In this document: positions 41,047 to 49,588 of the stretch, piece by piece
How positions within the stretch are numbered: position 1 is the stretch's first letter
Layout of the letters: each line of letters opens with the position of its first letter
Source of the DNA: Nostoc sp. LEGE 06077
GTDB taxonomy: Bacteria; Cyanobacteriota; Cyanobacteriia; Cyanobacteriales; Nostocaceae
Direction: 5' to 3'
Assembly (NCBI RefSeq): GCF_015207705.1
Contig: NZ_JADEWI010000049.1
Location: forward strand, 1 to 49,588
Length of the DNA: 49,588 nt
Notes under the pieces: generated by a model
The model's database searches: none
Seen by the model: the letters and a program-made list of their open reading frames with translations, nothing else
Told to the model about the DNA's origin: nothing
Translations under genes and position numbers: made by a program

Positions 41047-44000
41047 ATGTCTCAAATAGCTGATCTAAACTTGCGGACAAGACCTGATCAAGAGAGTCTC
41101 CTACGCCGGATTACAAATCGTATTCGTCAAACATTAGAGTTAGAAGAAATTATTGCAACAACAACAGCAGAAGTGCGCTACTTACTCGGTACTGACAGAG
41201 TAATGATTTATCAATTTCATGCTGATGGTAGTGGTCAAGTTGTTGGTGAGTCAATTTATGAACAGCGTTTACCTTCACTATTAGGACTAAATTTTCCCGC
41301 CGATGATATTCCGCCCCACGCCCGTGAACTGTTTATGAAGTCGAGGGTACGTTCTGTGGTGAATGTGGAAATGCAACAGATTGGCCACAGTCCCGTAATT
41401 TCTTTAGAAACAGGCGAACTGAAACCAGAAGATATCCGTTACCGCCCCGTAGATCCTTGCCATGCGGAATATTTAACGGCGATGGGTGTCAAATCTTGTG
41501 TAGTAGCGCCAATTTTCCATCAAGAACAACTTTGGGGGTTGTTAGTATCTCACCATTCCCAAGGGCATTCTATTTCAGAATATGAATTAGCAGCGATGCA
41601 AATGGTAGTAGATCAATTATCAGTGGCGATCGCTCAAAGTAATCTACTCACACAAGCCCGCGCCAAAGCAGAACGGGAAAGTGTAATTAATCGCATTGCT
41701 ACCCTGCTACATTCACTTCCTACCATTGTTTTACAACCAGCATTAGAAGAAGCTGTGGCAGCCTTTAAAGGTTCTGGTGGTAGACTCTGCATCAGAAACG
41801 AGGCTTTTCAACTCTCCAATGGCAAAATTAAGAGTCTCAACGAATGTTTAATTCCAGGTAGTGATTGCATTCAGGTCTACACCTGTGGACAACAGCCAGA
41901 AATTCCCGAAGATACGATCTATCCATTGATGGAGCAATATAGCGTCTGGCAACAACATTATCAGTCTGGTGAATACGACGTTTGGGCAATTAACGATATT
42001 TATCAAACCGCCAATTTGCGAACTTTGCAATTGGCTTTTCAACCAACCAAAATTCGCAGCCTGCTAATGATTCCCCTCTATTATCGTCAGCAGTTAGTTG
42101 GCTACTTGAGTATTTTTCGGAATGAAATAGACACAGAAACCTTGTGGGCTGGTCAAATTGACCGCGATCGCCGCCAGCTTTATCCCCGTCTGTCATTTGA
42201 TATCTGGAAAGAATCAAAAACAGCCCAAGCTCAACAATGGACAGCCGCAGAAATTGAATTAGCTAGAGAAATCGCCAAACATTTTGCTTCAGCAATTCAA
42301 CAATATGAACTTTATCAACAAGTCCAAGGCTTTAATCACAATTTAGAACATCAAGTCAAAAGGCGGACAGTTGAACTGCAACGCACCCATGAACAGCAAC
42401 AAGCTGTGTTTGGTGTAATTGGCAAAATTCGTGAGTCTTTAAATACCGACACAATTTTTCAAATCACCACCAAAGAAGTCTGTCAATTAGTCAAAGCCGA
42501 TCGCGTTTCGGTTTATCGATTTACAGAAGAATGGGGTGGGGAATTTGTCGGAGATTTTGAGGCTGCTAGTCCCAATTGGACAAATGAAGCCAAAATTCGG
42601 GTAAACACGGTTTGGAATGACACCTACCTGCAAAAAACCGAGGGAGGACGGTACCGTTACAACGAAACATTTGCCGTCGATGATATCTACAAAATGGGCT
42701 TTACTCAGTGCCACATAGATAATCTAGAACATTATCAAATTCATGCTTTTGTCTTAGCGCCTATTTTTGTTGGGCAAAAACTCTGGGGTTTACTTTGCAC
42801 CTACCAACATTCTGGCCCCCGCGACTGGAAACCTTCAGAAGTGAACTTTCTCAGCCAAATTGCGGCTCAATTAGGCATAGCACTCCAACAAGCTCAGTTA
42901 CTTATACAAACTCAGCAACAAGCTGCTGATTTGCGAAAAGCAGCCGAACAACGACAGATATTGTTTGAAGTAGTTGCTAAATTACGAGAATCTCTGGACT
43001 TAGAGACAATTTTTACAGCCACAGCGCATGAAGTTCGGCGTACCTTGAATGCTGACCGCGTTGTAGTTTATCGCTTTGATACCAATTCCCAACTAGATGA
43101 AGGTGAAGTAGTTGCCGAAGATATTTTACCTGGGTTTATCTCGACGATCGCTTTAAAAATTCAAGACACTTGCTTTAAGCAAAAATATGTAGCTTTACAT
43201 CGTCTGGGAAGGGTGCATGTAATTACAGATGTTCACAATTCTGGACACAACCCTTGTTACTTGAATATGCTGGAGAAGCTGCAAATACAAGCAAATTTGG
43301 TAGTTCCCCTCGCTAAAGGAAATGAACTTTGGGGTTTATTGTGCATTCATCAGTGCGACCAACCGCGTGAATGGCAAGCTTCGGAAATTCAATTTGCAAC
43401 TCAAGTAGCAGCGCAACTTTCTGTAGCACTAGAACAAGCTGATTTACTATCCCAAACCAAACAACAAGCCCAACAGTTGGCTGAGGCGTTACATGAATTA
43501 CAAACAACCCAAACCCAACTTATCCAGAACGAAAAAATGTCTTCCTTGGGTCAGTTAGTAGCTGGTGTCGCCCATGAAATCAACAATCCCGTGAATTTTA
43601 TCTATGGCAATTTATCTCATGTCCGGGAGTATGCTGATGATTTATTGGGGATATTACATCTGTATCAGAAACAATATCCCAAGCCCAGTTTAGAAATTTG
43701 CGATCGCTTGGAAGATATTGATTTAGAATTTCTCTCGGAAGATTTGCCGAAAACTCTCTCTTCTATGAGCGTTGGTGTGGAACGTATCCGGCAAATTGTC
43801 ATGTCCTTACGTAATTTCTCCCGCCTTGATGAAGCAGAAATGAAGGTAGTGAATATTCACGAAGGTCTGGACAGTACGCTATTAATTTTACAGCACCGCC
43901 TGAAATTGAAATCAGATAGTACTGATATTCAAGTCATCAAAGAATATGGTGATTTGCCATTAGTAGAATGCTATGCAGGACAACTCAACCAAGTATTTAT

Positions 44001-44349
44001 GAATGTGTTGAGCAATGCGATCGACGCTTTAGAATATCAGCCAGAATCAGCAACTCATCAACATCAAATTACCATTCGCACAATTGTTGGTGAGATGAAT
44101 AAAAATATACCTAGCGTGGTGATTTACATCAATGATAATGGAGTAGGCATCCCGGATGCTGTGAAAAACCGTGTCTTCGACCCATTTTTTACGACTAAAC
44201 CAGTGGGGAAAGGTACGGGTTTAGGTCTATCCATTAGTTACCAGATTGTGGTAGAAAAGCATGGCGGTAGTTTTAAATGCAATTCACAACCCGGTCAAGG
44301 TACAGAATTTCGCATTGAAGTGCCAATTGAGCAAAGTATTCATACTTAA
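41047..44349 (+). CDS. multi-GAF phytochrome-family sensor histidine kinase
   Basis: The 1100-residue protein has no N-terminal PAS domain. GAF1 (about 20-200) carries phytochrome-like [14 protein letters not shown] and a Cys-His pair in [16 protein letters not shown] (Cys138), where a bilin could attach. A second GAF/PHY-like domain (about 205-425) lacks a Cys-His pair. GAF3 (about 450-635) has [10 protein letters not shown] (Cys555-His). GAF4 (about 645-815) has [10 protein letters not shown] (Cys737, His replaced by Tyr). Then comes a short coiled coil, HisKA with [13 protein letters not shown] (His843) and a HATPase domain ([31 protein letters not shown]). No receiver domain is present. 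It resembles knotless phytochromes such as All2699 of Anabaena. It probably senses light; the output regulator is not in the window. Confidence 0.85.
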   Translation: MSQIADLNLRTRPDQESLLRRITNRIRQTLELEEIIATTTAEVRYLLGTDRVMIYQFHADGSGQVVGESIYEQRLPSLLGLNFPADDIPPHARELFMKSRVRSVVNVEMQQIGHSPVISLETGELKPEDIRYRPVDPCHAEYLTAMGVKSCVVAPIFHQEQLWGLLVSHHSQGHSISEYELAAMQMVVDQLSVAIAQSNLLTQARAKAERESVINRIATLLHSLPTIVLQPALEEAVAAFKGSGGRLCIRNEAFQLSNGKIKSLNECLIPGSDCIQVYTCGQQPEIPEDTIYPLMEQYSVWQQHYQSGEYDVWAINDIYQTANLRTLQLAFQPTKIRSLLMIPLYYRQQLVGYLSIFRNEIDTETLWAGQIDRDRRQLYPRLSFDIWKESKTAQAQQWTAAEIELAREIAKHFASAIQQYELYQQVQGFNHNLEHQVKRRTVELQRTHEQQQAVFGVIGKIRESLNTDTIFQITTKEVCQLVKADRVSVYRFTEEWGGEFVGDFEAASPNWTNEAKIRVNTVWNDTYLQKTEGGRYRYNETFAVDDIYKMGFTQCHIDNLEHYQIHAFVLAPIFVGQKLWGLLCTYQHSGPRDWKPSEVNFLSQIAAQLGIALQQAQLLIQTQQQAADLRKAAEQRQILFEVVAKLRESLDLETIFTATAHEVRRTLNADRVVVYRFDTNSQLDEGEVVAEDILPGFISTIALKIQDTCFKQKYVALHRLGRVHVITDVHNSGHNPCYLNMLEKLQIQANLVVPLAKGNELWGLLCIHQCDQPREWQASEIQFATQVAAQLSVALEQADLLSQTKQQAQQLAEALHELQTTQTQLIQNEKMSSLGQLVAGVAHEINNPVNFIYGNLSHVREYADDLLGILHLYQKQYPKPSLEICDRLEDIDLEFLSEDLPKTLSSMSVGVERIRQIVMSLRNFSRLDEAEMKVVNIHEGLDSTLLILQHRLKLKSDSTDIQVIKEYGDLPLVECYAGQLNQVFMNVLSNAIDALEYQPESATHQHQITIRTIVGEMNKNIPSVVIYINDNGVGIPDAVKNRVFDPFFTTKPVGKGTGLGLSISYQIVVEKHGGSFKCNSQPGQGTEFRIEVPIEQSIHT

Positions 44350-44409
44350 AGTGTTGAGTGTTGAGTAAAATTTACTTGTGAATGATCAGCACTTTTGTGG
44401 TGAAAGAGT

Positions 44410-45015
44410 ATGAGGGCTGGGATTGATGCAACTTGGCTGAGTCGTCCCTCAACTGTATTGGCACCTGAACTTATCGGCTGTACTCTAGTACGGCAAATGC
44501 CAGACGGTACTATCTTGCGGGGAATGATTGTCGAGACAGAGGCTTATGCACCTGATGATCCGGCAATGCACGCTTATAGTGGCCGGACTACTCGCAATCA
44601 AGTGATGTTTGGCGCTGCTGGTAAAGCTTATGTGTACTTAATTTATGGGATGTACCACTGCTTCAACGTTGTCACTGACCAAGATGGAGTTGCTAGTGCA
44701 GTGCTTCTCCGCGCTTTGGAGTTAGAGCAAGTACCTATCTGGGTTGACCATAAAGCAAAATTGAAACCGCATCGCATTGCGGCTGGGCCGGGGAAACTTT
44801 GCCGCGCATTGAAAATTGATTTGACATTGAATGCAACACTGCTACAGTTTGGTCAACCGCTATGGTTAGAACACCGTCATCCTGAATTTCAACAACAGTT
44901 AGAACAAGGAAATCTCACTTTAATTCAGACTACCCGGATTGGTTTAACCAAAGGAGTAGACTTGCCTTGGCGTTGGTATTTATTTAACAGTCAGGCTGTA
45001 TCTAAAAAAGGATGA
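44410..45015 (+). CDS. 3-methyladenine DNA glycosylase (AAG/MPG family)
   Basis: The 201-residue protein removes alkylated purines from DNA to start base-excision repair. It has the AAG pattern: LAPELIGCTLVRQMPDGTILRGMIVETEAYAPDDPAMHAYSGRTTRN near residues 18-65, with the catalytic Glu in VETEAY. It then has KAYVYLIYGMYHCFNVVTD near residue 78, and GPGKLCRALKID near residue 127. Length is normal. It starts at ATG 44410 in weak ribosome-site context (AAAGAGT). It is 60 bases after the sensor kinase gene on the same strand, so read-through is possible. Confidence 0.9.
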   Translation: MRAGIDATWLSRPSTVLAPELIGCTLVRQMPDGTILRGMIVETEAYAPDDPAMHAYSGRTTRNQVMFGAAGKAYVYLIYGMYHCFNVVTDQDGVASAVLLRALELEQVPIWVDHKAKLKPHRIAAGPGKLCRALKIDLTLNATLLQFGQPLWLEHRHPEFQQQLEQGNLTLIQTTRIGLTKGVDLPWRWYLFNSQAVSKKG

Positions 45016-45160
45016 GCGATCGCTCTCAGTAATATTTCGTCTACCTGTATTATTCATTACTTCTATTTAAGCATATCATTTGAGCGATCGCATCAATGTT
45101 TATATTTTGTAAAATCTCCTACTTTAGATAGATGATTTATTTTGTTGTCAATAGCCTGCT

Positions 45161-46816
45161 TTATTGCTGCAACATCTTCAAGAGATTTTTTGGGTTGTCC
45201 ATTCTATCCATAACAACCTCAATAAAAGCAAGTTGCTCGTGGTTTTGCTCGGCTGTTTGGAATGCTGTCTCTAACTGCGATTCAGTACTAACTTTAATTC
45301 CCCAGCTATTACCAGCGAAAACTTCAGGAAGCTGATAATATTTCCAAGGTTGAATGTCGTTATAAGGCATTCGTTCACCGTGAATATCACGTTCTATCGT
45401 ATATCCATCGTTGTTAATCAGCAAAATAATGGGTTTAAGACCATAGCGTAATGTAGTGGAAAGTTCTTGTGCAGTCATTTGAAAAGACCCATCACCAACC
45501 AGTAGGATAGAACGGCGTTGTGGAGATGCGATCGCACAACCAAGTAATGCACCAACAGAGTAGCCAATGGAACCCCAAAGTACTTGTCCAATAAAGGTTG
45601 CTCCTTTGGGTAAAGGAACTATGGCAGCGCCAAATAAACAAGTTCCAGTTTCGGCAACAATTATGTCATCTTCTTGGAGAAACTGAGCAAATCTATGCCA
45701 AAAACGCCGTTGTGTAATTGGTGCAGACTCTTTAGCTGTGAAAGTATCTGTAAAACCAGCATCTAAATTCTCTGTTGCTGACTTGAAATTTAGCGTTTGA
45801 GCATCGCGGTGCTGTAAGCGTTGGCATAAAGCAGAAAGCACATCTGCCATAGCTACATTTTCGTATAAAGCATTTTTAACTTTGACATATTGTCCATGCA
45901 CTTCAATTGTGCGTTCAGGATCAAGTTTGGCAGAAAACTTACCTGTGTTGAAATCAGTCATCAAAGCACCAATACTCAAAACACAATCGGCCTGTTCAAT
46001 TCTTTGTCTGACAGATTCTTCACTGGCTGCACCATTATATATGCCGATAAATTGGGGGTGTGTTTCTTCTAGCAGTCCTTTTCCCATATTCATCGTGGCA
46101 TAAGGGTATCCAGTAACTTTGAGTAGTTCTCGCAATTGGGCTTGCAAGTGATAACGAGCTACACCAATATCAGCCAAAATTACGGGTTGAGAAGCCTTTT
46201 CCAATATGCTGACGCAGATATCAATTGTTTCAGCTAAAGTAGTGCGATCGCTCTCAACTACTGGAGGTATAAAGGAATCAGATGGTGCATTCACTTCATA
46301 TTGAGCCACATCCATCGGGATAGAAATATAAACAGGTAACATCTTCAAAAGACAGATACCCAAAACTCTGTCAATTTCAGTTGTGGCATTTTCTGTAGTT
46401 AAATATGCTTGCACGGCCGTTACCTGTTCATACATTCGGGCAAACAAAGAGAAATCACCAGTACCAAGGGTATGATGAACCAGTGAGCCAGATGCTTGAA
46501 TTTTCGTGGACGGAGAACCCGTAATGGCTATAACTGGAACGTGTTCAGCGTAAGCACCAGCTACACCATTGATAGCGCTGAGTTCACCAACACCAAAGGT
46601 AGTTACCAATGCTGCAACACCATTAATTCGACCATAGCCATCAGCAGCATAGGAGGCGTTGAGTTCGTTACAAGTAGAAATTAACTCAATGCGATCGTGC
46701 TTAACAATTGAGTCGAGAAACTCCATATTGTAGTCTCCCGCCACCCCAAATATATGCTTGATGCCAATCTGTGCTAGACGATGTACTAAATAGTCGCCAA
46801 TAGTAAAGCTTCCCAT
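45161..46816 (-). CDS. thiamine-diphosphate-dependent 2-oxo acid decarboxylase (pyruvate/indolepyruvate decarboxylase type)
   Basis: The 551-residue enzyme has the three-domain ThDP layout. The PYR domain has VHRLAQIGIKHIFGVAGDYN near residue 11 and the catalytic Glu in STCNELNASYAADGYGR near 51. The middle domain spans about 190-340. The PP domain has VGDGSFQMTAQELSTTLRYGLKPIILLINNDGYTIE near 430-465, the GDG...NN metal and cofactor signature. The His-His pair found in pyruvate decarboxylases is represented by VHHTLGTGDF near 113. The family includes enzymes making acetaldehyde from pyruvate or indoleacetaldehyde from indolepyruvate; sequence alone does not decide. No alcohol dehydrogenase is adjacent. 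An inverted repeat lies close to its start. Confidence 0.85.
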   Translation of the reverse strand: MGSFTIGDYLVHRLAQIGIKHIFGVAGDYNMEFLDSIVKHDRIELISTCNELNASYAADGYGRINGVAALVTTFGVGELSAINGVAGAYAEHVPVIAITGSPSTKIQASGSLVHHTLGTGDFSLFARMYEQVTAVQAYLTTENATTEIDRVLGICLLKMLPVYISIPMDVAQYEVNAPSDSFIPPVVESDRTTLAETIDICVSILEKASQPVILADIGVARYHLQAQLRELLKVTGYPYATMNMGKGLLEETHPQFIGIYNGAASEESVRQRIEQADCVLSIGALMTDFNTGKFSAKLDPERTIEVHGQYVKVKNALYENVAMADVLSALCQRLQHRDAQTLNFKSATENLDAGFTDTFTAKESAPITQRRFWHRFAQFLQEDDIIVAETGTCLFGAAIVPLPKGATFIGQVLWGSIGYSVGALLGCAIASPQRRSILLVGDGSFQMTAQELSTTLRYGLKPIILLINNDGYTIERDIHGERMPYNDIQPWKYYQLPEVFAGNSWGIKVSTESQLETAFQTAEQNHEQLAFIEVVMDRMDNPKNLLKMLQQ

Positions 46817-46833
46817 GATGTCAGCCTGGATTT

Positions 46834-46848
46834 TACCCTTTTAGGGTA
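46834..46848. promoter_or_regulatory. inverted repeat near the decarboxylase start
   Basis: TACCCT-TTT-AGGGTA lies 18 bases upstream of the start codon of the reverse-strand decarboxylase gene. It could be an operator or a short leader hairpin. Confidence 0.4.
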
Positions 46849-47154
46849 TGAAATCTTTAACCAGGAAATTTATCCCGAAAGTAAGAATAGGAGTTAAGAA
46901 TAAGTTATACAAATTTAGTTGTATAGTTCCATTTTTCATATTTTTATATTATTTCTAATTATGAGTTTAATACTGTAATTTAAGTTGCCAGTAATCAAAC
47001 CCAAAATAATAAAGGGTGACTTTTATAATTAATGTATCTCTAGATAGAAGTCAAAATATAATCAAAATTTTAGGATGCCTCTGAGTCTTGAAGATGTGGT
47101 TGATTTGAGCAATCAATCACAAGACAGCTAATATCATAATCACACGAGGATAAA
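46849..47154. other. 306-bp AT-rich divergent gap
   Basis: Nothing beyond AT-rich sequence is recognised. It separates the decarboxylase and the secreted protein gene, which point away from each other, so both promoters should be here. Confidence 0.45.
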
Positions 47155-47520
47155 ATGCAAAAACTTTTCTTATCTTTAAAGCAGGTATTAAGCGCAAGTA
47201 TCGTAATTTTTGGTTCTTTGATTTTTATCGGTATATCAAGTGGATTCATAGGTATTCAACAGCCTAGCTATGCAACTACACTAGAAGAAACAAAGCTAAT
47301 ACCTCCTGAGTATAAGCCTAAACCTGAAGAAAAAATTAACCGTGCCTATGAATATGATCCAGGGGTGGGTATTCAAGAAGAAGAGCGCCAAGAAGCTTAT
47401 GAGCAAGCAATTAAAGATTCAAAAAGTTTAAATACTTTAGAAAAGGCTTATGAAAAGAATCTAAAAGAGGAACAAGCGCAAAATTCTTCAGAAAGTATTG
47501 GGAAAAAATCTCAGAAATAA
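47155..47520 (+). CDS. small secreted or lumenal protein of unknown function
   Basis: The 121-residue protein has a hydrophobic N-terminus (residues 12-35, VLSASIVIFGSLIFIGISSG) ending near QPSYATTLEE. This resembles a signal peptide with an alanine-type cleavage site. The mature part is highly charged, rich in Glu and Lys (KPKPEEKINRAYEYDPGVGI; EEERQEAYEQAIKDSK) and predicted helical. It may be one of the cyanobacterial stress-induced small proteins, but I cannot name it. A hairpin terminator follows. Confidence 0.6.
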   Translation: MQKLFLSLKQVLSASIVIFGSLIFIGISSGFIGIQQPSYATTLEETKLIPPEYKPKPEEKINRAYEYDPGVGIQEEERQEAYEQAIKDSKSLNTLEKAYEKNLKEEQAQNSSESIGKKSQK

Positions 47521-47558
47521 TTAAAAAGATAATAGGTAAATAACAACTATTAGGCTAA

Positions 47559-47586
47559 AAGATGTCAAGGTTAACTTTGGCATCTT
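47559..47586 (+). terminator. hairpin after the secreted protein gene
   Basis: AAGATGTCAAGG and CTTTGGCATCTT pair with two wobbles around TTAA and are followed by TATTATTT. Confidence 0.65.
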
Positions 47587-47659
47587 ATTATTTCAAACAG
47601 CCTCGTAGACTTTTTGCCCGAATGTTGAAAAACAATAATTTTTGCCTCATTCATTCGCC

Positions 47660-47769
47660 GTTATACCAAATCTCTGTAAGCTTGCACTAAATAATTACTT
47701 TCGTCTTCCTTGGCGCTTTTGGCGTTCTTGGCGGTTCGTAAAAAAATTAAGTGCATCTTCATGGAGAAA
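47660..47769. mobile_element. MITE-like interspersed element, copy 2
   Basis: This copy shares with 29591-29690 the blocks TTATACCAAATCTCTG, AGCTTGCACTAAATAATTA and GTAAAAAAATTAAGTGCATC, in the same order. It is about 10 bases longer because a TTGGCG-type unit in the middle is partly repeated. Its right end no longer matches the inverted repeat seen in copy 1. Confidence 0.7.
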
Positions 47770-47885
47770 ACGAGAAATTTATGGGATGCTGTCGGAAAAA
47801 TAAGCAAGATATTTGTTGCCAAAAGTAAACAGATGGATAAAATTTACCCATCTGTAGCAAGTAAGCGGAGGTATAAACTTGTGGT

Positions 47886-48452
47886 TTAGTTAGCGTGTGC
47901 TAGTTGTGGAGATTCAATAGCAGAAAATTTCACAGCTTTGACGAATTCTTGCAGAACATCTTTTAGCCTTTGTTCGAGTTCTTCATCTAGCTGGACGCTA
48001 TCATCAGCTTGCCGTTGAATTTGTTTATCTACTGCATACACTGTGGCGAGAATATGCCGTGCGCCTAACTCTCCCAAGATGGGTTTGAGGGCATATTCAA
48101 TAGCTAATAAATGTGCAATTGTGCCACCAGTCGCCAGAGGTAATACGACTTTTCCTGTCAATGATTTTTGTGGTAATAAGTCTAAAAAGGCTTTGAGTAT
48201 GCCTGTGTAAGCAGCCTTGTAGATTGGGGTGGCAATAATTACACCATCGGCTTGGGCTAATAAAGCTTTGGGGTGTTCTAAGGCGGGGCTGTCATATTTG
48301 CCAAACACTAAATCTTCCGCAGGTAAATCTCGCACGGAAATAATATCTATATGTAAGCCTTCCTTTTCTAATAGTTTGGCTGTGTATTCCAAAATTCCGT
48401 AGGTTCTGGAAGGATGGGAAGGGCTACCGGCGATCGCTAAAATTCGAGTCAT
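47886..48452 (-). CDS. ssuE: NADPH-dependent FMN reductase
   Basis: The 188-residue flavodoxin-like protein reduces FMN with NADPH to feed SsuD. It starts ILAIAGSPSHPSRTYGILEYTAKLL, the GSPxxxSRT phosphate-binding loop of the SsuE group. It continues with ISVRDLPAEDLVFGKYDSPAL and ADGVIIATPIYKAAYTGILKAFLDLLPQ near residue 68-97, both typical of SsuE. It lies downstream of the disrupted ssuD on the same strand, 82 bases after its stop, consistent with an ssuDE operon. The IS insertion upstream may be polar on it. Confidence 0.87.
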   Translation of the reverse strand: MTRILAIAGSPSHPSRTYGILEYTAKLLEKEGLHIDIISVRDLPAEDLVFGKYDSPALEHPKALLAQADGVIIATPIYKAAYTGILKAFLDLLPQKSLTGKVVLPLATGGTIAHLLAIEYALKPILGELGARHILATVYAVDKQIQRQADDSVQLDEELEQRLKDVLQEFVKAVKFSAIESPQLAHAN

Positions 48453-48534
48453 GTAATTAAACTCCTAATTGGTTAAGTAATTCACTGTGATTTTGTAGTT
48501 TTGGTCTGCGTCAGCTAACCTTCTATTCCTTGAT

Positions 48535-49461
48535 TTATGAGGATATAGAGGCAGTTTTTTGCTGAGACTGCTGTTTCAGGAATTCTTCATTAGCAACAAT
48601 TTCCCCAAAGGGACTCAAGATTTGTTGTGTCTCGACTGTGGGCAAATTCTCTAAAGGTAATCGGGGAAATAGTAACTCAGCAACACGATAAGCTTCTTCT
48701 AAATGGGGATAGCCGGAAAGAATGAAAGTTTCAATACCTAAGTCTGCATATTCCAACATTCTGGCGGCTACTGTATCAGGATCACCTACTAAGGCTGTAC
48801 CTGCGCCACCGCGGACTAAACCCACACCAGCCCACAAATTTGGACTAATTTCTAGTGTTTCCCGGCTACCTTTATGTAACTGACTCATACGACGTTGCCC
48901 TTCAGAATCCATTCTGGCGTAAACTTTTTGGGCTTTGGCGATCGCTTCATCATCTACATAGCGAATTAATTTATCAGCTGCATCCCAAGCTTCGCTTTCG
49001 GTTTCGCGCACAATTACATGAAGACGAATGCCAAACCGCAGAGTTCTACCTTCTAATTCTGCCAGTCGGCGAACTGCGGCAATTTTCTCGGCGACTTGCG
49101 CGGGTGGTTCACCCCAGGTTAAATACACATCTACGTGCTTGGCGGCAATTTTTTGGGCAATCCCAGAGGAACCACCAAACCACAACGGTGGATAGGGTTG
49201 CTGTACAGGCGGAAAGAGGATTTTGCCTTGTTTAATATCTAAGTAATCGCCTTGAAAGTTAGCTATTTCACCCCTAACTAGCGATCGCCATACCGTCAAA
49301 AATTCATCTGTTAATTCATAACGCTCGTCATGACTCAAATGCAAGCCATCTCCGGCTGACTCCACTGGATCACCACCAGTCACGACATTAATCAGCAACC
49401 TTCCCCCAGAAAGGCGGTCAAACGTCGCCGCCATCCTTGCTGCTACAGCTGGCGACATTAA
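48535..49461 (-). pseudogene. ssuD: alkanesulfonate monooxygenase, 5'-truncated by an insertion sequence
   Basis: The frame encodes 307 residues of a flavin-dependent (FMNH2) alkanesulfonate monooxygenase that frees sulfite from C1-C14 sulfonates. It contains the TIM-barrel parts [33 protein letters not shown], then [39 protein letters not shown], and [24 protein letters not shown] near residue 210. SsuD in other bacteria is about 380 residues; the first 80 or so, including the N-terminal strand of the barrel, are absent here. The point of truncation is a TTAA at 49458-49461, beyond which lies an IS701-like element. The ATG at 49458 is an internal Met, not a native start. The remaining part upstream may exist beyond the window. 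Confidence 0.88.
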
Positions 49462-49588
49462 CCCTCTTCTGTCACTTTCCGAGTATTCTAAATAAAAGGA
49501 TTAAAAGAAAAAACTCTGGAAGGTAAGCAGGGCAATGGATGTGGAATTACAAATCCTGAAACATTTACGTCGAGACGCTCACCCAACA
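49462..49588 (+). mobile_element. IS701-like element, left end and transposase start (runs off the right edge)
   Basis: The element begins immediately after the TTAA target in ssuD. A transposase frame starts at ATG 49535 and reads MDVELQILKHLRRDAHPT to the window end. I recognise this as the N-terminus typical of cyanobacterial IS701-family transposases, which duplicate a 4-bp YTAR target. TTAA fits YTAR. The rest of the element is outside the window. Confidence 0.65.

Overview
The window comes from a filamentous, Nostoc/Anabaena-type cyanobacterium. The HIP1 octamer (GCGATCGC) recurs throughout, intergenic gaps hold the short heptanucleotide repeats typical of Nostocales, and several genes are cyanobacterial: opcA beside zwf, a phytochrome-family multi-GAF kinase, a PedR-like regulator, a serine/threonine kinase and a class II (B12-dependent) ribonucleotide reductase. 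Both ends are cut by insertion sequences. The first 141 bases are the 3' end of an IS982-like transposase. The last ~130 bases are the start of an IS701-like element that has cut the alkanesulfonate monooxygenase gene ssuD.

Layout. 0.1-5.4 kb: MidA-type methyltransferase, a 31-residue membrane peptide, a beta-hydroxyacid dehydrogenase, cysE, an L,D-transpeptidase, cynS and a PPOX flavoprotein. 5.4-8.8 kb: the nrdJ locus. Its promoter and start region occur twice as a 122-bp direct repeat, and its reading frame is split by a 471-bp group I intron inserted between the Gly and Glu codons of the active-site NPCGE motif; the intron itself carries a MITE-like element. 9-16.3 kb: a conserved small protein, an RRM RNA-binding protein, then the carbon-metabolism cluster fbp-tal-zwf-opcA (FBPase, transaldolase, glucose-6-phosphate dehydrogenase and its activator). 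16.5-20.3 kb: a HicAB toxin-antitoxin pair, cobyrinate a,c-diamide synthase with an in-frame repeat insertion, a cyclic-nucleotide-binding protein and a secreted peptidoglycan-binding protein. 20.4-23.6 kb: a FUSC-type membrane protein and an anchored unknown protein.

23.6-27.7 kb is the most unusual accessory stretch. Four 10-bp-phased GTAGGT motifs precede a vMAP-type HTH/ATPase gene. This is followed by a membrane STAND-like ATPase whose Gly/Ala-rich membrane region is encoded by a minisatellite, and the 3' end of that gene runs antisense into a tRNA-Ala(CGC) gene. 27.7-35.7 kb: HAD phosphatase and methyltransferase, RtcB ligase, SfsA, fructokinase, PedR-like regulator, a DUF6391-like protein and a glycosyltransferase. 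35.8-49.6 kb: a secreted protein, a Ser/Thr kinase with an extracytoplasmic PsbP-like domain, a glycosyltransferase-TPR protein, an ArsA/Get3-like ATPase with a C-terminal Hsp20-like domain, the multi-GAF histidine kinase, 3-methyladenine glycosylase, a 2-oxo acid decarboxylase, a small secreted protein, ssuE and the disrupted ssuD.

Links between genes. cbiA supplies a step in corrinoid synthesis and nrdJ uses adenosylcobalamin. The fbp-tal-zwf-opcA cluster supplies NADPH through the oxidative pentose phosphate pathway, important at night and in heterocysts. ssuE and ssuD would form a two-component sulfonate desulfonation system, now probably inactive. All function calls rest on motifs and family resemblance read by eye; no database search was run.
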